A stretch of DNA of 64,000 bases, taken from the NCBI GenBank assembly GCA_016584495.1, contig WAID01000006.1, positions 1,860,001-1,924,000 on the forward strand, given 5' to 3'. The notes below the pieces were generated by a model, which was given only the letters and a program-made list of their open reading frames with translations, did no database searches and had not been told where the DNA came from. Made by a program: the position numbers and the translations under genes. Each line of letters begins with the position of its first letter. Within the stretch, counting starts at the first letter, position 1. Source of the stretch: Celoporthe dispersa (Eukaryota > Ascomycota > Sordariomycetes > Diaporthales > Cryphonectriaceae). This document shows positions 1-11,975 of the stretch, one piece after another.

Positions 1-190
1 CAAGATCGTGGCCTGATCCGGGCGGTCCAGCATCAGCTGAACCCGGGTGATAGACTTGACGGCGGCTTGTTGATGGAGAAGGGACGTCTTTTTTTCTTTT
101 CTTTTTTCTTTCTCACGGAGTCCGCCAGCCTCACGCGACAGATGGGGTAGTTCTGGACTTGAGCGACCGGCCCTGACTATGACTGATGAC
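1..190 (-). CDS. Possible partial exon at the left window edge
   Basis: On the minus strand one frame stays open from about position 190 to the edge. It reads a lysine-rich stretch followed by a well-behaved segment near positions 1-90 containing SITRVQLMLDRPDQATIL. The last part looks like real protein, with varied residues and GC-rich third positions. The upstream part is low complexity and could instead be an intron (GTGAG donor near 115, CAACAAG acceptor near 75). No family is recognised. It may simply be chance, because the flank is purine-rich. Confidence 0.2.
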
Positions 191-3100
191 ACTTATGACT
201 TGATGAACAGATAAGAGCAGGAAGAAGAAAGAAATTTGGTGTTCTCTCTCATATACTTTTTCCAAGAAAATATTATAAATCTCAGCGTGTATTGTAGGTT
301 CGTTCTCTTTATCTTGGACTGGACAGCCTGCACGGTCACGTAACATGCCTCAAGCACATGATCCATCTGACCAACTCCTTGGCCTCTTCCACTTGCTCTG
401 TGGCCAACGGTTCGTGGAGTCTGAAGATGGCCTGCCACGTTCCCACCGCTGGCCCCAATCCCTCTCAGAAGGTTGTCTGCTGTTCATCGAGTGAGCGACG
501 AGGCCACTGTGGGAGCTGCAATGCCTCAGACTCAACATCTCCTCAACATAAGCTCACCTAGCATGACACACCCTCACACAGATCAACATGGATCGCGATG
601 TTATCATCGCTAGAGACTGAGGCCCTCGGGCGATGTGGAGGCACCCAAAGGTGTTTAATTATCTCTAGCCACCATCCTGAATAAAGATGTATAAAGACCA
701 TCTGCTCCAAGATCATGCAGGAACACCGCCGAGAGAGAGCATCGGGCACATTACACCACGCTGCTCTTCAGCAGGCCTGACGCTATCCCAACCTATAGTG
801 TTGGCTGCCTAAGCACGCAGGCAGGCTCACCTAGCCTCAAGACCATGGCGTCCCAAACAAGAGAGCAGTGTCAACGCGTCTGCAAGGCGGCCGGGCTGAC
901 GGTATAAGCAGGTCCTAACTCTCCACCCGAAGCTCATTCCCGCTACATCATTGTGTCTGTGGTCCTCCCGGGCGGGCCATTTTCACCGTGGCTCTTATCT
1001 GCTATACTCTTACTGCTGAGCCGTCCATCCCCCCCCTTCATCCTCCCGGCCCAACTTATCCTATAGCCATACCCTGGATGAAAAGAAAAGGGAGAGAGAG
1101 AAAAAAAAAGGGCTATTGATAATCTCAGCCTTGTCTGCTTGGTGTTTGTAACCCAAGGGAAATGGCACTGCCTTCCGCTTCCCCTGTGAGCACCTGGCTT
1201 ACCCAGCCCCAATGAGCCTACACCCACCTGGAGCAAGCACATGCGCGGGGGGCCTAACTTGATTCTCCTCCCCCGTCTTGTTATTTGTTTGAGGTTTGAT
1301 CACTATAGTAGTCAATTAAACACATGCACCAACTCTGCAGATTGATGACGAAAACCCCCCACAGCCCCCCCCTTCCGTCTTCTCCTTCTTCTTCTTCTTC
1401 CTCCCCACCTGCTTTTTCTTTTTTCTCTTTGTTCTTTGTTTTTTCTTTCTTTCTTTCCTTTCTCCAGAATTTTCTCCATAGTTTTATGGATTTTGCTTTT
1501 CCGCACCTCGGTGAGAGGGAAAGCGAAGGGACAGGAGACATGTCAGAAATGAGATGTGACCGCATCTACGCTCTGGTTACCCAATCCAGCACCCTGACTG
1601 TGCGCACCACAGGACTTCCCAACATGTTGCTTTTTACGGTACTGATCACTCGGACGCATATCTTGTTTTTCATGGCCCCTCCCCCCTTCTCCCCTGAGGC
1701 GGGCCCCTGGTCAGGAACCCACTCCGACCGTTGTGCTCATGACAGGCCTCTTCACCCCCCCCTCTCCCTCTCCCCTCTCTTCATCGCTTCGCCCTGCCCT
1801 TGGGTTACCCCCGAATGGCTTGGTCGACTGGTAGCATATCACCTGCTGTAAAGGCAGGGCATGCAAGGGTCTTTCCTCTGCAGAGGAGGCAAGCAGGTCG
1901 GTTGTCGGGGGGCCACACCTACAGTGGGCGCTGGGAAGAGCAGGCACTGGCAGGCGTACAGGTACTGTTACAAGTCCTCCAAGGGTTTCCGCCCAGGTAG
2001 GTGTCGCCCCTCCCAGCCACACCAATTCCTCCTTCTCTCCTTGTCCCTTCTTCTCCGTGTTGAGGATGAGCCAAGGCCGTCATCTTCTCGGGAAGTGGGC
2101 GGGAATAAAAGAGACAACGTTCAGTTTGGGGGTGAGATTTCCGTATGTGTGGATGTATGCTTGCGTCACCTGGTGCTGTTTTTTTTCTTCATTTTTCTTT
2201 CCTTTTCTTTGAGGCTGCAACGGCAAGGCGGGAAAGTGAGTAAGCACATCGCTGCCCATCAGGCCATCTGACCCACCTTCTCTGGACTGTGAGTTGTCCA
2301 GGGGGGCCAGTCAGGGGTGTGTGGGTGTGTGTGTGTGTGTGTGTGGAAAGATGTACAACACGAGATCACCAGATGCTGCGAATCAATTTCAACCCAACAG
2401 CTCCAGTTTCGTTGGGGCGGGGGGAGGGAAGCATGGAAGGGGGCTGGCGGGCTAATGGTACGGTGGTAGCTGCACATGGCCGGCAGGTAGAGGTGTGTAC
2501 CAAAGTGCTGTGGGCAGTTGCAGGAAAAGAAAAGTTCATCACATAGAATGGTTGCATTCTATGACGGATTTGGATTACCGGGGGGGTGTTATGTAACACG
2601 CGCCCTCACTGTACTCGGTCGGTAAGGACTTCCGGGGGGGTGGGAGGCTGGGAGGGGGTTACTGCACAAGGAGGAAAGGAAAACGGTCGAGAAACGTTGA
2701 CTCGACGTGTGTGCTTGACCTTGTTCACAGAACGGTAAGAGGAGCAGCAGGCTTGGGAGTGAACCTGGCACCGATGCAACAGGCATGCCGCTCCGTGTAA
2801 GAGCTAAGTCCCAGCTCGCTGGGAACCGGTCTGGATTGAGCTCTGACCGAGTCGAGCGTGCTAGAATGGATGGAGACATGCCAGCAGCATCCCCCATGTG
2901 CGAGAAGGGGCCAGTCTGGAGGGCATGGTCGGACTTGGTCTCTGTTTTTTCTTCTCTCTCTTTCTTCCTCTACCTCTGTCCATGCGACACATAAGGTGAT
3001 GGGGGTATGCGCCCTGGCGTGCCTGGTGTCGAGCCTGGAGGCAGGGAAGCTGGTGTGTGTCTCACCTCGCAGCAAGAGCCAGCCATGGGATGGGCGGGCA

Positions 3101-4479
3101 TGTTGGGGCCGGTGACTGGGTGTCGAGAAGGAGGGAGGAGGGGACGGAATGGTGGCCTTGCCCACTAGCAGCTCCCGCCATTCGAAGTCACCCAGTGTGA
3201 GGGCATGTACAGTACAACAGAGAGCGGGCCCTGTGCCCCCCTTCTCGCTCCGAACCACGCAGATGTCCATCTTGTCATCTCGTCTGCTGTTCCTTCCCCC
3301 CGTTCCTCCCCCCCCGGAAATCATACACGTCGACATGTTGGTCGTGTAACAATCCCCCTCTCGCCTAGGGTCCTGGTCAGGTTGCTCCAGCCGATTGCAA
3401 CCTCGAGTTAAAAAAAGCAAAAGAGAGAAGGAATAAAAAAAAGTGCGAAGGAACAGAGAGAACGTAGACGATAACATGCCCTGCCGATTCCCGCACCTCG
3501 CCGGGGATAACTCGGCTCGTGTCAGCGACAAGGAGAAGGAAGAGAAGGAAAAAAAAAAAAAAGAACAGAGAAAAAGCAACGTTCCCCGACGACGGATTGG
3601 GAAGGAGTTGCGGAGGCGAGAGGTCGAGAATGTCGAGAGATGCAGCAGCGGGATGCAGGCTCCAGCAAGGACATGTACCAGTACCACGGTACAAGGAGAA
3701 ATTTAAAAAAAAATTAAAAAAATAAAAAGCGACCGGCTGATAGATGCATAGGATGGTATGCAATTAAGAGGACGATTCCGAGGAACCATGCAGCGTCCTG
3801 GAGATCGCGGGGGGTGGGTGGCGCGCCGCCAAACCTTGTGACCTCTTGACGAGGCGCTCGGGGGGGGGGAAGAAGGTGAGAAGTGAGAAGAGTGAAGTTC
3901 CAGATAAAACGCGGCTGCTTACACTACCGGACAGCCGGATGTCGGGCGGGGCCGCTTGCGCTAGGCTCAACCCGGCTTGGCGCACATCTGCCGTGCTTAT
4001 CGCTTATCGCGACCATGTCCGAACACCGCACTCGCGCCTTCCGACCTCATGTGAGGCCATCACCAGCTTGCTTGCCTTGCCTTGGACCGGCGACTTTTTT
4101 TTTTTTTTTTTTGGGCAGCCCACGCTCAAGCCTGAACCATGGGCAGATCTCCTCACCATTAAGAGTCTTGGAAGACATCGCCAGCCTACCAGCCGTAATC
4201 GATGTGACCATCCAGAAACGCGCCGAGGGCCGAGACTGCAGATAAGGCGCATCACTACCAGACGGGCTCGACGGGCAGTGACGACGTCTCGGCCGCGGAG
4301 CAGCGAGGACCGCCGTCAGCCTCGTCCTCTCCCGAGGAGCCAAGACAGAGGAGTCTCTCGAGAGGTGAGCCTCGTCGCCGGGGCCTGGGTCTTCTCTCTG
4401 AGGCCAGCGGCGTCTGCCTGGTCCAGCTCGGTCTGTCCCGCGCTGTGCTGCCTCCCAGGGGGAGGCAGCCTGTGGCGTG
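191..4479. other. Gene-poor, low-complexity upstream region of ATG5
   Basis: No convincing coding exon was found on either strand. The stretch is dominated by T/C-rich and G-rich tracts, poly-A runs near 3550 and 3710, a (GT)n tract near 2320 and poly-T near 4095. Open frames here translate to serine/proline/leucine-rich low-complexity peptides without domain features. It probably holds the promoter and 5' leader of ATG5. Confidence 0.6.
2317..2345. repeat. (GT)n microsatellite
   Basis: About fourteen GT dinucleotides with a single interruption lie in non-coding DNA upstream of ATG5. Confidence 0.9.
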
Positions 4480-6315
4480 ATGGCCTCACCACCGCCGCCA
4501 CCGACCTCTGCGGGCCCCCTCCGCCCTCAGGAGCCCAGGGCCGGCATCCCTCAGACGTTATGGAGCCAGAGGGTGCCGCTCTTCATCACCCGCGGGGGCC
4601 TCCAGCCCGCCAGCCCCTTCATCACCGCCGTCCCGCGGTTCAGCTACTTGGCCCAGCTGCTGCCGAGGCTCTCCTCCTTCTTCGGCGTCCCGTGCAGCAG
4701 CTTCCACCACGAGGAGATCCAGCTCCGCAACCTGACCGTGGGCCTGCTCGTGGATCTGTATCAGCCCCAGCTGCCCTGGAGGTTGGAGGTAGGGGATGGC
4801 GACGAGTGGGACATAGGAGATACTTTTCTCAACGGGGTGAAGGAAGTGAGTTTGTCCTTTTCCCTCTCTCTATGTGTTTTCCTTTCTTTTTTTTCTTCTT
4901 CTTGATAGTACAGCTCAGCGGGACAGTCCAAGCTGCTCTCGAGTCCTGCGCGGCATGGGAGAGGGAGGGAGGGAAAGGCCGTCTGGGCTGAGCGCTGACT
5001 CTGGACGTTGATCCCTCGAAACCCAGGCCGACTTCGTCCGCAACGGCAACGCAAAACAGATCATGAGCCTCTCCAAGGAACACACCACCGCCCTGTGGAA
5101 CGCGGTGCAGGACAGTAAGTCTGATACCCTCCGCTGGCCGTCCCGTGTCTCGTTGCTATCTATCGGCTTTTCCCCACATTCTCGAGGTCCGGGGCCTTGT
5201 CGCTTTCCGTTCACCGACTCCGGCGCTCAGACGTGTTCCATGACCGAAATAGCATCGCTCCGAACATCTGCCGCTCTTCCTGAACCATCCCCACTTGTGC
5301 CACTCCCTAATCAAATCCTCGAGATCTACCCATCCTGCACGTCAACTGTCAGGGCACATGCAACCCCCTCCCCTCCTCCAGCCGCTCTGGACCCTGTCTG
5401 CCGTTGACATGTTCTCCACCACGTCGCTAAATGACAGCTGATCCCGAGAGAGAGAGAGAGAGAAGGAAACGGAGCCCTAAGAAGGAGGAGGAGGATGGAA
5501 AAGGCCCAGAAAAAAAAGAAAATGGGCCCAGGATGTGAGACTGACACCTTGTCTAAAACCCACCTCCAGATGACTACGCCTCATTCGCCAAGGTCAACAC
5601 CCAGCTTCTCAACCCCCCGACACCGCTCAAACACGTTCCTATCCGTATCTACATCCCCTCCTCACCGCCGGGCGGCGGTGCCGGCGGGTCTGCGCCGGGA
5701 AGCTTCAAGGTGATGCAGTCCCTCGTGGAGCCTCGCTTACCAAACCGTGAGCCCATCATCCCATTTCCTACTCCTGTCTAAGAAAGAGAGAGCTTTGACA
5801 CCTTGGCCGCGCCGCGCCGCGCCCTGGGACACCCCCGCCCCCCCCTCCTCTTCCAAAAAGGCCAGTGCCCATGACATGATCCTTATCCCTCGGATATTGC
5901 GACCACGTATAGTGTGAGCAAGCGAGGGAGGTCGTTCATTACGCAAGACTGTTTAACGCTCCCGATAAGCGACCCGACGAAGCCGTTGCCTCCTCCCCCC
6001 CTCTTTCTCTCTTGACATTTTCTTTTTTTCCCCCTCCCCTTTCTCTATTGATATTTTTTTTGGGGGGCTTTATATCTACGTCGCTAACAAGACTACTCTT
6101 TGTCCCTCCCCCCCAAAACAGGAACAACCCCTCAGACCCTCGGCCCCGCCCTGCGCCGCCTGCTCCCCTCGCTGTTCCCGAGCAGCAGGGACCCGGTGCT
6201 GGCCAACGTCGTGCTCCACGGGGCTCCCGTGCCGTTCACGGCCCCGCTGGAGGAGCTGATGCGCGAGGCGGCATACCCGGACGGCTGGCTCTGCCTGATC
6301 GTCGTGCTTCTGTGA
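4480..6315 (+). CDS. ATG5: Autophagy protein 5 (ATG5)
   Basis: ATG5 is the target of ATG12 conjugation. The ATG12-ATG5/ATG16 complex acts as the E3-like factor for ATG8 lipidation at the phagophore. Four exons (4480-4845, 5027-5114, 5570-5746, 6122-6315) join in frame to 274 residues, within the usual fungal size. Recognisable blocks are IPQTLW near the N-terminus, PRFSYLAQLLPRL, FHHEEIQLRNLTVGLLVDLY, PWRLEVGDG, the LSKEHTTALWNAVQDNDY helix and the C-terminal block ending PYPDG-type YPDGWLCLIVVLL. Lys132, in NGNAKQIM, is the likely ATG12 acceptor by position before the ALW helix; this is inferred. Introns begin GTGAGT, GTAAGT and GTGAGC. The ATG at 4480 gives the short proline-rich leader before IPQTLW that is normal in fungi. 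No frame break was seen. Introns 2 and 3 are long for a fungus (455 and 375 nt). Confidence 0.95.
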
Positions 6316-7677
6316 TGGGATCGATGGGTGTGATGGATAGGAACCGCCTGGGGGGTGGGGGGGGTGCGAATCGGGGCTACGAAAGTCGACGCACGCGTCC
6401 ATCGAACACATCGGAAAGGCAAGGCACGGGTAATAGGAATGGCATGCAGGATTAGGACAAGCTGGGCAGCTTTTGTTCTTGCCCACAACATCAACATTTG
6501 TTGCCGGGAAGAAAGGTGGGGACGAGCGTTGGCTTCGAGCAGAGTCTTATTATTTCGGCTAAACAATCTTGAGAACTTTCCATTGCTTTCCTAGGCTGCC
6601 TGTGTAGTCCCGAAGGGGAGAGGGGGGGTAGTTAACTTCCATTCCACAGTATATCGACACATGTGCGAAGAATCACAAAAAGATGGGAGGCCCTAGATGT
6701 ACAGGGTGATCCACATCCCGCCCACCCATAGGTATCCTCATCATAGGAGAGAAGAGAAAAACAAAATTGTTGGAACCCCTTCCTCCCCCCCCTCCCTCCC
6801 CCAAAAAAACCAAACAAGAAAGCAGACCCAATGAAACCACATAAACCAGTGACCCAGATGTGTAAGTGGTATCTCCTCCCAGGGATGCAGCCCGCCCCGT
6901 GACTTTGTGTTATGCGATTGACGACCAAGAAGACCAAATTTCAAAACAGACAATGATGGAAAAGATCACCCCGCCGCCTTGGCACCCCTCCAGCTGAACT
7001 CGCTATGCAACCGACCAGACTTTGTCCTCCTGTTCCGGATTTTTTGATGGATATATGTAGCCAGACCCCAGCCTGTCCCATGCTAGGCGCCCGTCCCTCG
7101 CTTGATAACATTGTAGAAAAACCGCACATGACCCCATCATGCCCATGCATATCCTCCTCCCATCCGACCTTATCCGCGGAATTATTAGTGTTGAGAGATC
7201 TGTGCAGGAAAAATTTCAAGGGAAATGAAATAAAAGGCAGACCAGCCAGTATCCACTTCATTGGGCGCGAACCCATGTCCGATGAGATCCTTGCTCCATC
7301 GTTCTGTAAGCCACGCCGATGCCAGTCTCATCCTTTTGTCTTTTTTTTTTTTTTTTTGGTCTCCCGTGATTTTGTTTTCTTATGATACTTGTCTTTCTGG
7401 TTCAAAACATTCATTTTCAACTGCACTGGTATTCTGTCTTCCGAACCTTTGTCGCCGTGAAGGTAGCGTCGAAGCCAGGCGGCAAGTTTCGTGACGTCGT
7501 GATATAGACGAAAGAACAATGGCAGTGTTGGTGTTGCCGCAGATATTGCATGCTGCACCTGAACTTTGAGCAGCCGTGTTGGGTTTCGGTGAACGTAGCA
7601 CTTTTCATTACGTGACCTTCGTCGAGCTCACCACCTGCGTTCCGCGCTGGATCGCTCAGTAGAGGGTGATGTGTGCT
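6316..7677. other. Convergent intergenic region
   Basis: This lies between the 3' ends of ATG5 (+) and the Zn2Cys6 regulator (-), and presumably carries both 3' untranslated regions. A 16-nt T run sits near 7341. No credible exon was seen. Confidence 0.6.
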
Positions 7678-10600
7678 TCAGGAGCAGTCCATTGGCGTCG
7701 GCTGGTTCATGTTGTTCGGGGTATTTGTGCTGGTGTGCGGGCTATGCTCGACCGCTCGTTGCGGAGTCGGCCCGTTAGGTACGATGAGCGGGGCCGGGGC
7801 CGGCTTGGGAGCTGCCGCTGCCTGGGACTTCGGGGAGTCCGGGAATGCGGCCATTCCATACAGCAGTGTGTGCTTTGGCGGCATCGACTCCAGCAGTCCT
7901 TTCAGGATCCTCAGGTCAACAGACAGACTGCTCGAGTCCTGGGCAACGATCTCGAAGAACTCAATGGTCTTCCTGAACAGGTGCCGCAAACCTTCCTCGT
8001 CGACCTCCGGCCCGAGCACCGGGTCCTCGTAGGCAGCACGAAGCGTGATGAGGTTGCCCCATTGCCTGTGGCTCAGGTCAGTACGGATTTTGCAACTAGG
8101 AGAGAGGGTGCATGAGTGTCTTACGCATGTGCCGTCCCAAAGATGTTGGTGATGATGAAGCGCCTATCGCTCAAGCCATGGAAGGCCCGTGTGCTCTGCA
8201 TCAGCGCGGAGAGCCCCTTTCGCGCATTTACAATGACCCCGGGAGGTAGGTCATCGGGGTCTTTGACGTCCATATAATCGCGAAGTAACGTGCACACCGG
8301 AAGACTGTGCGCCTCTTCCGGATGACATCGGCCATAGGACCACCGCATGATGTTCTCGATGTATGGACGGTAGGTGATGACATTAGCCCCCCAGTACTTG
8401 GCGCGAAAGCGAGCGTGCAGGATGTCATCCGAGGGACCATCCTTGACGTTGAAAGCAAATTTCATGGCCCACACGTCCTTGTGTGCCAGCATCACCTCGA
8501 TGTTGTGAGTGATATCGACTTGTTCTTCATACACAGGCCTGTGCTTGGGGTTGTAGAGCTGGCCAGATATCTCGTTCATCCGCTTGCGCAGGTAGAGCTG
8601 CGCCATGTAGCTGTTGACCACCTCTTCCGAGAAGCCCATCTCGTTGTGAAGAACTGTCATGTCGGGGTACGGTAGGATGCCTTCGTATTGGAGGATCCCC
8701 GATGGCAGCAGGTTCAGTTCGGCGAGGATGTCGCTGCGACTATCGTGTTAGCATCACTGCTTGTCTGGTGAGCGGGATGCTGCCTCCTCACCTCTCCAGC
8801 TGGCAACAAGTCCAGAATGTGACCAGGTATCTGTTGTCTCTGAGCGAGAAGACTCTCCCAGAGTCGAGGCTCAGGAATCGGCTTAGTCGCTCCATAGCAC
8901 TAGATTGTTGTCAGTTAGCGATGCAGAAGTACTCATGGGGTATTCGAGGTATACTTGCGGTTGAAGTTTGTCCACAATCATCTGGCAGGCAAACCTAATG
9001 TGACGAAAGCTTGCAATGACACGTCCTAGCTGCCCGTAATACAGACATGCGAGGATGTGTGCTTGGATCTGGCTCAACTCGTAGCTCCCGAAATGATTAC
9101 CGAGTATGTCTGTCGCGTAGGCGAAGTATTCGAGGCCCGGTATGACCTCGTAGTTCCTCTTGAGCGGTGCGGGCGACGCCGCGCTGGTAGGACCCGACAT
9201 ACCCGAGGCCTGCACCGATGACCGCCTGCTCGCGATGGACCGTTCGTGATCCTTGGGAGACGGTAGCCCAGCCTGCCCCGGCGACTGTGAGACTGTGCTG
9301 GCTGGAGGGGAGCTTTGGTTGGGTGACGTGACGTGACCATTACGGACGACTGGCGAGCCGTGGCTCGGGGCAGGATCTTTGTCGACCGCCTCAGGAAGCT
9401 TTCGCTCCCTCCATGAGCAGATCTTGCCCAGTGCCAGCACCAGAAGCACCAGGGCGTGCTTGGAAGATCGCTGGGGCCTGTTTCTCTTGAGAGGCGGGCC
9501 CGGCTCGGCGCCATTCGGTGCAGGTGATCGTTTTCGCTTCCTGTCAAAGTCCGAGGTTGCTGGCTGCGTTGCTCCTTCTGGCGCACTGACGAATTTGGCC
9601 TGGGATTTGGACTTCCTGGCACCGACATCGTCGAGGAAAGAGACCACCATAGCATCAAGATCTTCCGGGGGGATCAAGGGATGCATGTTCTGTATGTGAG
9701 TCTTGAAATATCCGACGTATCGCCATACCTTTCCCTCGTCAAATTCCAAAGAGGTATCCGTCCGGGCCACTTTTGCGTGCAAGTCACTTGGCAAGCTTCC
9801 TGGCGGCGACGGGCCTCCTATAGGTCCCCAGTCTGTCCCGGTCGAGGGAGACGGATGGTCACCGGCCTGGGAGCTGTCATCCGCAAGGTCCACGTACTCA
9901 TAAGTCTGGGTCGGCTCAGTCGCAACTTTTGTGGAGCCATCACCGCGCCCGAACAGGGGGAAGCTGGCCGCGGCTCTCCTCCCGGCGTTGTGGGTAATTA
10001 TCGATATACTTGATGCCCTCACTGTCCAACATCGGCCCCACCAGTTTTCGAATCGAGGGCCACGAGAGGAGACGACCCGCCGGGGTCGTGTGATCGTGGG
10101 GGAATGGCGCCTCTTGCGGTCGAACCGTCTGGCCTGGTGGCTCTTCATCATTCTCGTTTTCTTCGTTCTCCAAGATTCGCATCCTCTTGGTAGCGGCCTC
10201 GGGGTCTGGGATGTTGCCGTTTGCTGGTGGTCCTTCCCCGGGAGACGATAAGACCGTGTCGTCAACCTCGGCCACCTGAACCGGGGGGAGACACTGGGCG
10301 AGGTATGTCTGCTACACGAGGAGTGTCCACCACACGAGGTATGTCTTTGATCTCGGGCAACGCATGGCCCTGGAAGTTGTTGGGCGCCGAGACCGCTCGT
10401 CCGCCGCTCTTGAGCTCTCGGATATCGGCCCTCATCGCCACGAGCTCGTCAAGTATCTCTCGCCTGTCTGCCATGAGCAGCTTTTGCACCGCCTCCAGGA
10501 TATCCTGGGTCGCCTTGTCCTGCCTGTAGGATTCATTGTCAGAGCGGATGATGCCCGGTTATTATTATTCGCCCCCGCCCCCCCCCCAACCTCCGTCCTC

Positions 10601-11593
10601 CTTGGATGCGGTATACTCACTGCTTTGGAGCTGGGTCTCGGTAGTTGCAGACGATGTTCTTCTCCTGACAATTCTTACACGGCTTGTTCTCATCGCATTT
10701 CGCCTTGAGCTGCCGACAGCTATCGCAAGCCTTGAGACGAACTCAGTAATTCTTCTTCCAGAAAGGGACGATACATATATATATCTCAGCGGACATACCT
10801 GCGAGGCTCTTTGAGATTTCCGCTTCCCAGCCCCGGCTGCATAGGCAATGGGCGGGTAGGGGCCATCTGGTCCCATGGGCGGCGGAGCGTACATCTGGGT
10901 CTGCTCATATGGAGTTGTGGGAGGACCGGGATGAGCCAGCGGGGTGTGTGGGGGAGGAGGATAGGAAGGATGACGGTACAGCTGCGGCCCAGGGCCGTTG
11001 TCATAGCTCATATGCCTCCTCTCCTCCATGTGGCCGGTAGGCGGATGGCCATGCACAGCAGCAGCAGCGGCAGGTGGTTGTGATGGCGGATGGGGAGGCG
11101 GCGGCGGCGGCGGAGGCAGATGAGACTGAGACTGGTCGGGACCATTAGAGTTGGCTCTCACGATCTGAGGTAGTTTGATGTCCTCGCTTTCCCTCTTCAC
11201 CATGGAGTCGCGGACCGGGGGCTGGTAGGCCTGCGGCGCATAAGGCTGGTGCACTGGTGAGGGCGGGAGGTGGTGACGGTGATCCTGGCTGGGCGCGTAT
11301 CTCTCTGGCTCATGCTGCCGACGATCATCGAAGTGCTGCTGCTGTGACGACGGCGGCAGGGGTGGCGGCGGCGGCGGTGGTGGTGGCGGCGGTTGTTGCG
11401 AGTGCGCTTGAGGATACTCCTGGTGCCTAGGGAAGGAATGCGGCGAGGGGAAGGAGTGAGGTGAAGGGAAAGAGTGCGGCGAGGGGGAGTACTGAGAAGA
11501 TGTAGGAGGAGGGAGAGGTTGTGGATGGTGAGCGGGAGTAGTTAAAGGCGGCGGAGGAAGTGAGAGAGCATGATGAGAGGGCCCGCTGGCCAT
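7678..11593 (-). CDS. Zn2Cys6 fungal-specific transcription factor (two apparent frameshifts)
   Basis: Six exons, read from high to low coordinate: 10799-11593, 10621-10730, 8959-10523, 8792-8899, 8125-8733, 7678-8065. Together they give about 1190 residues if two single-base errors are allowed. The first 265 residues are rich in Pro, His and Gln and are probably disordered. A basic KRKSQR stretch then leads into a GAL4-type cluster with C267, C270, C277, C283, C286 and C293 (spacing 2-6-5-2-6). The middle region carries HTTPAGRLLSWPSIRKL and ALVLLVLALGKIC. The late part has the TCCQLESDILAELNLLPSG block typical of the fungal middle homology region. Frame breaks lie at a G6 run (10283-10288) and a G5 run (9956-9960) on the plus strand; dropping one base at each restores frame, and the splice phases then agree. 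The intron between 8900 and 8958 uses a GC donor. The first in-frame ATG is at 11593. The target pathway is unknown. A 14-kb gene-free region lies upstream. Confidence 0.88.
8900..8958 (-). other. GC-AG intron in the Zn2Cys6 regulator
   Basis: On the minus strand the exon ends CTTCAACC and is followed by GCAAGT, then TCTAG and TGCTATGG. Removing these 59 nt joins KLQP to AMERLSRFLSL in frame, and the next two junctions keep phase. GCAAGT is the standard form of the minor GC donor class. Confidence 0.8.
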
Positions 11594-11906
11594 CCAGTCG
11601 AGAGGCGAGGCCGCTTCCCTGTATGCCCTTGTTCCATGCTTCTGGGAGGTCAGGTATACTATGTATGTGAGGCAAAGTACAGTACTTTGACTACCCAGGA
11701 CCCCGGGTGAGAGAAAAAAATGTGAGAGGGGATAAAAAAAATAAAAATAAAAAATAAAAAGTCGGGTGCGCGTGCGTCGTCCGGGGTTGAAAGCTAGCAA
11801 CAGGGCGGGTGCCAGATCAGCGCGACAAGAAACGACGAGTTGGTCAGGCAGCAAGCGCAGCCGCGGAGTCCATGGGGGGTATCAAATGGCAGATGACAGG
11901 CCAATG

Positions 11907-11975
11907 CTCTCTTCTCTCTCTCTCGCTCTCACTCTCTCTCTCTCTCGCTCTCTCTCTCTCTTTCTCTCCTTCTCC
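11907..11975. repeat. (CT)n tract
   Basis: A nearly pure CT dinucleotide tract with few interruptions lies about 310 nt upstream of the regulator's ATG. It is GA-rich on the regulator's coding strand, so it is within the likely promoter or 5' leader. Confidence 0.9.

Noticed and set aside
2725..3687. 320-codon frame on the minus strand
   Set aside because: It reads through T/C- and A-rich low-complexity DNA giving Phe/Ser/Leu runs, with no domain, no ATG context support and several competing frames of similar quality.
3846..4991. 381-codon frame on the plus strand overlapping ATG5
   Set aside because: It is a shadow frame: the ATG5 exon in another frame carries the conserved motifs, and this frame reads across the ATG5 intron.
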